DNA of 64,000 nt from Symbiodinium natans (lineage: Eukaryota; Sar; Dinophyceae; Suessiales; Symbiodiniaceae). The translations under genes and the position numbers were made by a program. Shown in pieces: positions 11,701 through 20,700 of this stretch (position 1 is the first letter of the stretch; each line of letters opens with the position of its first letter). The notes below the pieces were generated by a model. The model was not told where the DNA came from. It made no database searches and worked only from the letters and a program-made list of their open reading frames with translations. Where the stretch lies: assembly GCA_905221605.1 (NCBI GenBank), contig CAJNDS010000192.1, positions 62,001 to 126,000 on the forward strand, written 5' to 3'.

Positions 11701-14700
11701 GGTGCCGTGGTGGGTGCTTGAGCGCGTCGGAGTTCGGGGGCCCTGGGCTTGGTAATTTTCCTGGGCCCGGCTGCCGGGCTCAGAAACCAAAAGTCGTCAA
11801 AAGACGAAAACAGAATGACAACGCGACACCACGAGCATGAATGGGGGGCGGGCGGACCAGTGCACCACTACAGGAAGTACACGGACCATGGAGCAACCTC
11901 CCTCCACCATCCCTGACGAGGGGAAACGATTTAGACACGTCTCAAGTTGCCCATGGGTCTTTGAAAAGGGAGTGAAGCAATTTCTTGTCGTTAAGATCTG
12001 TCTACAGGGCACAGACCTAAGCCCAGGCTTCCCAACCCCCTCCTGCGCTGCTTTTGCCAACAGAATACACAGCCCTCCTCTCCCCGACTCTCGGACCCTG
12101 GGGCCTGCCAACTCTTGAAGCCTCTAACCCCAAATAGAAACTGCCAGAACTGAGATGTCTGGCTGGAAGGTGCTCGGCATCGGTTTCGTGCTGGAGCGCA
12201 TCATGAGTTTCGTTAAGAGTGGCGCAGGCTTGACAGTGTAGGTGTTCAAACACTGGGCTTGGTCTATCTTGCCTCGGCTCAGACAGAAGCACAACATCAA
12301 ATGAGACCAAGCCCCCGCCAGATTCGATTTGGAAAACCCGAGGTCGGTATCAATGCTACTTAAATATGCGGAAAGCTGATGTCTACTTCTACAGCCCGCA
12401 GGGCTTCACAAAACGCGCTCGCTTAAGAAGTCTTCTGTGACATTTCCACAGCGGCCCAGCCTGGGCTCCAGAGTCTCCGATGGCGTTATTCGCCAGATTC
12501 AGCTCCTTCGCCGGGAGGGGGCTGGTAGGAATGCGGACTTGCGGCATGCAAGCTCGGCAGAAGACGCGGGCGCACGGCGATTTTGAGGCTTGCTGCTACC
12601 CTGGGCTTTAGCATTGGGGCGATTCAGACCGAGGCTTCGGGGCAGATATCTCGCACTGCACCGCCTTGAGTTTTTTTTTAATGAAGTCAACAGACGTGAT
12701 GACTATGCACAAGCTATGCCGCCATATCCTTCCAAGATGCCTTGCAAGCTGACCGACCGCGGTTAAACACTATCGTTGTCGTTGTGATACACCATGCTTT
12801 GCACCGGAAACTCCTTATGGGGCCCTCTTAGCCAGAAACCCTAAACATCCCGAAGCCCTAAACCGATGAGGAAGCTCGGCTAGGCAGCCCATGAACCCAC
12901 AGCTTCGACAGAGCCTCTTTCAAACTTCGGGGGGGAAGATTCCTTCAACTCGCGGTATTTAGGGTTCAGGCCTTTATAGGGTTTGGAGGAACCCTACAGC
13001 TATTTAAGGAATTGTCCTTGCTTAAGGGCTTTTGAGCTACCCTTCACATTTGATCAGTCAAACCCGAATAGCATGCCGCTCCCAAGCAGAGCTCCCCGGC
13101 GACCTTTACAAACCCCGGCGGAGACTGGCAACTGGCGTCCTCGATGTTCGGGAGAGCTTTCAGTGCGTCTCCCAGGGCCTCTGCACACGAGGAAGAGCGG
13201 GTCTTGGAAGTTGGGAGCGCCATGTCCCGGACTTTGACTCGTCACAGTCCGAAGCTCTCAGGATAACTCCGCAGGAAAGGCTTCTTGTACGCACTTAAGA
13301 CGGAACAGGCAGTGCACCTGCACCGAACAAATCCCAACATGATCAACTCCAGGCCTGCGTCCCCGCATCGCCAAAGCCGTTGTTGTCCAGGCTTAGGTCT
13401 CGTAGGCCCTTGTGGTCTGCGAGGCCCTCGGCGATGGCCTGCGCACAGGCAGAAGTGCACCTTCGGCCCTGAAACTTGCCATCACGTCGCCGGACGTCTA
13501 AACATATCTTCAGCTCCGAACCTTTTCCCCCTCCTAAGGCCTGGAGGCCGCTGTCGCCGATGCGATTGCCGTGGAGCCACAGCACCCGCAGCGAGGAGTG
13601 GCCGCCCAGACCAGCTCCAAGGGCCTGCGCGGACGACCGAAAGAACCAGCGGCGGAAAGTACCTTTATCACGGGGTTCTGGGATAGCCAAGCTCTTTCCT
13701 AGGGTAGGCGTCACGTAGTTGTAGACCCCCCCTCCGTTCCCAAAAGGTGGGAAAGTCCTTGCTGGGCCCACGGCAGACCTCTTCGCAGGCTCTCGCCCCG
13801 CAACCCCACCTCCCCTCCCCCCTTGGCTTGCGCATGCGGGCCAACAAAGGGCGTCGGGTACCGACATGGAGGTTGGAAGCTTATGGCCGTATAACATTAT
13901 ACATGTATTGTAAGTTATGCTTGGCTGCCGGTAAGAAGCAAGGATATTGCAGATAGCTGGGTGGTAATTCGCGACTCTTAGGGGGTTGTCGGAGAAGAAA
14001 GGGTATTGCAGATGTCTTGGTGTCAAAATGCTTGATTCTTTAGGGGTTGCCGGTGTTGTAGTCAACAATGTATCCTTAAGCCGAATGTAGTGTAGGTAAG
14101 ATCTGCCTAAAGAGCACAGACCCAGGCATCCCTGCATCCCACAGAAGCACTCCCCGAAGCCACCACAGTCAAAGATGAGCTTTTCAAGATGCTTCAAGCG
14201 GCCCAGTGCTGCTTTTGCCAACAGAAAGCACAGCCCTCCTCTCCCCGACTCTCGGACTCTACCGCCTGCTAACTCTTGAAGCCCCTAACCCCAAATAGGA
14301 ACTGCCGGAACTGAGATGTCTGGCTGGAAGGTGATCGGCATCGGTTTGGTGCTGGAGCGCATCATGAATTTTGTTAGGACTGGCGTGGGTTTGACGGTGC
14401 AGGAGTTCGGGCAATGGGCTTGGTCTATCTTGGCTCGGCTCAGAAAACCGAAGTCACCAAGCGACAAAAGCACAACATCAAACAACACCAGGTCGCCGGC
14501 TAGATTCTATTGGAAGACCCGAGGTCTATCATTGCTACTTAACTTCAGTACTGGCTATGCGGAAAGCTGATGTCTGCCTCTACAGCCCGCAGGGCTTCAC
14601 AGAACGCGCTCCCTTAAGAAGTCTTCCGTGACATCGCACAGCGGCCCAGCCTGGGCTCCAGAGTCTCCGATGGCATTCTCGGCCAGCCTCAGCTCCTTCG

Positions 14701-17700
14701 CCGGGAGGGGGTTGTAGGAATGCAAACTTGTGGCATCTCAGAGCTCAGAGAAGATGCGGCCGCACGGCGATTTTGAGGCTTGCTGCTACCCTCAAAAGGC
14801 TTCAGCTTTGGTGCGATTCAGATTCAGACCGAGACTTAGGGCCGATATCTCTATAGAACTGAACCGCCTTGTGTTGTTTTCATGAAGTCAACAGACGTGA
14901 TGCCTATGCACGAGGTATGCCGCCATCCTTGCGAGACCCCATGCTATGCAACCAAACTCAAGCAAGCTAGGCACTCGACATTGGACACTCGGATACTTGG
15001 ATCCATGGATTAATGTGGCATGCGACAATTTGGTGCTGTCAAGCTTGGCAAATCTGGGGCTCAGGATCAATTCGCAACGCCCTGACAAACGGGACTGACG
15101 GCCTACCCTTCGCGACATCCCACGCGACTCAAAACCAAGCGAGCTTCAGGGAAGTGCCTCAACTGGAAGCTCCTTATTGGACATTATAAGGCCTAAACCC
15201 TAAACCCTAAACATCCCAAAGCCCTAAACCGATGAGGAAGCGCAGCTAGGCAGCCCATGAACCCACAGCTTCGACAGGCTCCAAGATCCCTTTCAAACTT
15301 CGGGGGGGAAGATTCCTTCAACTCGCGGTGTTTAGGGTTCAGGGCTTTATAGGGTTTGGAGAGAATCCTACAGCTATTTAAGGAATTTTCCTTGCTTAAG
15401 GGTTTTTGAGCTACCCTTCACGTTTGATCAGTCAAACCCGAATAGCATGCCGCTCCCAAGCAGAGCTCCCCCGGCGACCTTTACAAACCCCGGCGGAGAC
15501 TGGCAACTGGCGGTCCTCGATGTTCGGGAGAGCTTTCAGAGCGTCTCCCAGGGCCTCTGCACACGAGGAAGTTCGGGGAGAGCGGGTCTTGGAAGTTGGG
15601 AGGGCCATGTCCCGGACTTTGACTCGTCACAGTCCGAGGCTCTCAGGATAACTCCGCAGGAAATGCTTTTTGTACGCACTTAAGACGGAACAGGCAGTGC
15701 ACCTGCACCGAGCATCACCGAGCAAATCCCAACTTGATCAACTCCAGGCCTGCGTCCCCGCATCGCCGAAGATGTTCTTGGAGAGGCTTAGGTCGCTTAG
15801 GTTCTTGTGGTCTGCCAGGCCCTCCGCGATGGCCTGCATTGGGACAGGCCACGGGCTGAACCGCGCCTTCCGCCCTCAATCTTGCAATCACGTCGCCGGA
15901 CGTCGTAAAATATCTTCAGGGCCTAGACAGTCCCGACTCCAAAACTTTCCCCCTCCCGAGGCCTGGAGCCCGCTGTCGCCGATGCGATTGCCGAACAGCC
16001 ACAGCAGCCGCAGCGAGGAGTGGCCGCCCAGACCAGCTCGAAGGGCCTCCACAGACGACCGAAACCACGGACTCTTTGTCTTTTGGAACCGGTGTAGGCA
16101 TCATGGGCTGGCCGGGCAAGTACCCTTATCCGGGGATTCTATAGGATAGCCAAGTTCTGTTTCCTAGAGTTGGCGGCACGTAGCTGTAGAACCCTCCCAG
16201 AAAGTGGGAAGGTCCTTGCTGAAACCCAAGGCAACCCCTCGTCCCCGCGGGCTCGCGCATGCAGGCCAAACAAAGGGGCGTAGAGTACCGACGTCTTTCT
16301 ATTCGCATCATATACATACAGACGAAAGGAGGTTAAACGTTCATGGCCGTAAGAAACTATATGTATTGCAAGTTATGCTTGGCGCAGGACGCGTATTGGA
16401 ATTGTGAAAGTACTTCAATGGGCAAGATCTGATATTTTTGATCCTTAAGGTGGTTGTCGGTGGGAAGCAAAGGTATTGCAGATAGCTTCGCCTCTTAGGG
16501 GGTTGTCGGACAGGAAAGGGTATTGCAGGTACCTTGGTGTTCTAATTGTGGATCTCTTACAGGGTTGCCGGTGCTGCAATCAACAGCATATCCTGAAGCC
16601 GAGTGTGGTGTAGGTATGTGAATGCAGCTTGCAGCTATCTCAAGTGTTTCCAGATGCAGTCACGTCGAAAGCAAACGCACTTTGGCGAGTTCCCTCCACC
16701 CCCGAGAACAGCAGCCAGACACCGAAGCCCATCTTCATGAAATGGGAGAAAAGGTGACCTTCTTGAAAAGCAGGTTTCTGGGCCACTTCAGCGTGTTTCA
16801 GACATAGTGGCGGCATGTGGCAGACGTTTCGGACATTGAAAGTTCCATGTCCCGGGTATCGCTGGTGCCGCGGCGAGACCATAATGTTTCTAGAATCTCC
16901 CGTGAGCGAAATGGCGGATCGTTTGATATTGTTTGCACGTTGCTTTGCGGAGGTGGACGAGTCTGCGGGCTTGCGCTTGCAAAACAATCAGGCTCTCTTA
17001 GCATGAGGTGATTGGACTGCAGCATCTCGAATTTGTGGTGCAGCGCATGGCTCCATCCGCCAGAATAGGATTCCTCACGTGCTGGCGCTGACTCTCAGCA
17101 TCTGAGAGTTTGACAAGGCCTCCGAAGTTCGTAGAACAAACTTGTACGCCGTTCTTTCTGGGTGATGAGCCTATATAGACCTCTTCCTGAAACCTTTAGC
17201 CCCATTGAGAAGCCGCCACAACTGAGACGGAGGATGAGAATGGCTGGTGCCGTGGTGGGTGCTTGAGCGCGTCGGAGTTCAGGGGCCCTGGGCTTGGTAA
17301 TTTTCCTGGGCCCGGCAGCCGGGCTCAGAAACCAAAAGTCGCCAAAAGACGAAAACAGAATGACAACGCACCACCACGAGCATAAATGGGGGGGGGCGGG
17401 CGGAACAGTGCACCACTACAGGAAGTACACGGACCATGGAGCAACCTCCCTCCACCATCCCTGACGAGGGGAAACGGTTTAGATACGTCTTGGAGGCCAG
17501 CAGCGTTTTCAAGTTGCCCTTGGGTCTTTCAAAAGGGAGTGAAGCAATTTCTTGTCGTTAAGATCTGTCTACAGGGCACAGACCTAAGCCCAGGCTTCCC
17601 AACCCCCTCCTGCGCTGCTTTTGCCAACAGAATGCACAGCCCTCCTCTCCCCGACTCTCGGACCCTGGGGCCTGCCAACTCTTGAAGCCTCTAACCCCAT

Positions 17701-20700
17701 TTGGAAATTGCCAGAACTGAGATGTCTGGCTGGAAGGTGCTCGGCATCGGTTTGGTGCTGGAGCGCATCATGAGTTTCGTTAGGACTGGCGTAGGCTTGA
17801 CTGTGTAGGTGTTCAAACACTCCGCTTGGTCTATCTTGCCTCGGCTCAGACAAAAGCACAACATCAAACGAGACCAAGTCCCCCGATTCGATTTGGAAGA
17901 TCCGAGGTCTGTATCAGTGCTACTAACTTCAGCACTGTCTATGCGGAAAGCTGACGTCTGCCTCTCTTAAGAAGTCTTCTGTGATAGTTCCACGGCGGCC
18001 CAGCCTGGGCTCCAGCGTCTCCGATGGCGTTCTTCGCCAGCTTCAGCTCCTTCGCCGGTTTGGGCTCGTAGGAATGCGGACTTGCGGCATCTCAGAGCTC
18101 AGAGAAGATGCGGCCGCGCGGCGATTTTGAGGCTTGCTGCTACCCTGGGCTTCAGCTTTGGGGCGATTCAGATCGAGGCTTCGGGGCAGATATCTCGCAC
18201 TGCACCGCCTTGAGTTTCTTTAATGAAGTCAACAGACGTGATGACCATGCACAAGCTCTGCCGCCATATCCTTCCAAGATGCCTTGCAAGCTGACCGACC
18301 GCGGTTAAAAAACTATCGTTGTCGTTGTGATACACCATGCTTTGCACCGGAAGCTCCTTATTGGACCCTCTTAGCCAGAAACCCTAAACATCCCGAAGCC
18401 CTAAACCGATGAGGAAGCGCGGCTAGGCAGCCCATGAACCCACAGCTTCGACAGAGGCTCCAAGATCCCTTTCAAACTTCGGGGGGGAAGATTCCTTCAA
18501 CTCGCGGTGTTTAGGGCTCAGGCCTTTATAGGGTTTGGAGGAACCCTACAGCTATTCAAAGGAATTTCCTTGCTTAAGGGTTTTTGGGCTGCCCTTCACA
18601 TTTGATCAGTCAAACCCGACAAGCATGCCCAAGCAGAGCTCCCCGGCGACCTTTACAAACCCCGGCGGAGACTGGCTACTGGCGGTCCTCGATGTTCGGG
18701 AGAGTTTTCAGTGCTTCTCCCAGGGCCTCTGCACACGAGGAAGTTTGGGGAGAACGGGTCTTGGAAGTTGGGAGGGCCATGTCCCGGACTTTGACTCGTC
18801 ACAGTCCGAGGCTCTCAGGATAACTCCGCAGGAAAATGCTTTTTGTACGCACTTAAGACGGAACAGGCAGTGCACCTGCACCGAGCAAATCCCAACTTGA
18901 TCAACTCCAGGCCTGCGTCCCCGCATCGCCGAAGCCGTTGTTGGCAAGGATAAGGTCTCGTAGGCCCTTGTGGTCTGCGAGGCCCTCGGCGATGGCCTGC
19001 GCACAGGCAGAAGTGCACCTTCGGCCCTGAAACTTGCCATCACGTCGCCGGACGTCTAAACATATCTTCAGGGCTGCCGACTCCGAACCTTTCCCCCTCC
19101 CAAGGCCTGGAGGCCGCTGTCGCCGATGCGATTGCCGTGGAGCCACAGCACCCGCAGCGAGGAGTGGCCACCCAGACCAGCTCCAAGGGCCTCCGCAGAC
19201 GACCGAATCTATGGACTCTTTGTTTTCGTTTGGAAACGGTGTAGGCATCATGGCCTGGCCGGGCAAGTACCCTTATCCGGGGATTCTATAGGATAGCCAA
19301 GTTCTGTTTCCTAGGCTTAGCGGCACGTAGTTGTAGAACCCTCCCACAAAGTGGGAAGGTCCTTGCTGAAACCCAAGGCATATCCTCTTCGCAGGGTCTC
19401 CCGCACCCGACCCCCCCTCCCCCGCGGGCTCGCGCATGCAGGCCAACAAAGGGGGCGTAGAGTACCGACATCTTTCTATTCGCAGAATCTACATACAGAG
19501 GAAAGCGAGGTTAAACGTTCATGGCCGTAAGAAACTATATGTATTGCAAGTTATGCTTGGCGCAGGAGGAGTATTGGAATTGTGACAGTACTTCAATGGG
19601 CAAGATCTGATATTTTTGATCCTTAAGGGGGTTGTCGGTGCGAAGCAAGGTGTGGCAGATAGCTTCGCCTCTTAGGGGGTTGTCGGACAAGAAAGGGTAT
19701 TGCAGATACCTTGGTGTTCTAATTGTGGATCTCTTACGGGGTTGCCGGTGCTGCAATCAACAGCATATCCGGAAGCCGAGTGTGGTGTAGGTATGTGAAT
19801 GCAGCTTGCAGCTATCTCAAGTGTTTCCAGTCACGTCGAAAACAAACGCACTTTGGCGAGTTCCCCCCACCCCCGAGAACAGCAGCAAGCCACCGAAGCC
19901 CATCTAAGGTGACCTTCTTGAAAAGCAGGTTTCTGGGCCACTTCAGCGTGTTTCAGACATAGTGGCGGCATGTGGCAGACGTTTCGGACATTGAAGGTTC
20001 CATGTCCCGGGTATCGCTGGTGCCGCGGCGAGACCATAATGTTTCTAGAATCTCCCGTGAGCGAAATGGCGGATCGTTTGATATTGTTTGCACGTTGCTG
20101 TGCGGAGGTGGACGAGTCTGCGGGCTTGCGCTTGCACAACAAGCAGGCTCTCTTAGCATGAGGTGATTGGACTGCAGCATCTCGAATTTGCGGTGCAGTG
20201 CATGGCTCCATCTGCCAGAATAGGATTCCTCACGTGCTGGCGCTGACTCTCAGCATCTGAGAGTTTGACAAGGCCTCCGAAGTTTGTAGAACAAACTTGT
20301 ACGCCGTTCTTTCTGGGAGATGAGCCTATATAGACCTCCTCCTGAAACCATTAGCCCCATTGAGAAGCCGCCACAACTGAGACGGAGGATGAGCATGGCT
20401 GGTGCCGTGGTGGGTGCTTGAGCGCGTCGGAGTTCGGGGGCCCTGGGCGTGGCTTATCCTCGCCCGGCCCCCGGGCTCAGAAACCAAAAGTCGCCAAAAG
20501 AGAAAAACACAATGACAACAGACACCACGAGCATATATGGGGCGCGAGCGGAACAGTGCACCACTACAGGAAGGGCACGGACCGTGGAGCAACCTGCCTC
20601 CACCATCCCTGACAAGGGGATACGAATTAGAAACGTCTTGGAGGCTAGCAGCGTTTTCAAGTTGCCCTTGGGTCTTTGAAAAGGGAGTGAAGTAATTTCT

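Larger units (their letters stand above)
13625..14650 (-). other. Shortened long intron between cassettes 2 and 3 of copy 1
   Basis: Only about 1.0 kb, lacking roughly the middle kilobase of its relatives. It carries the LRR-like fragment near 14.15 kb. Confidence 0.75.
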
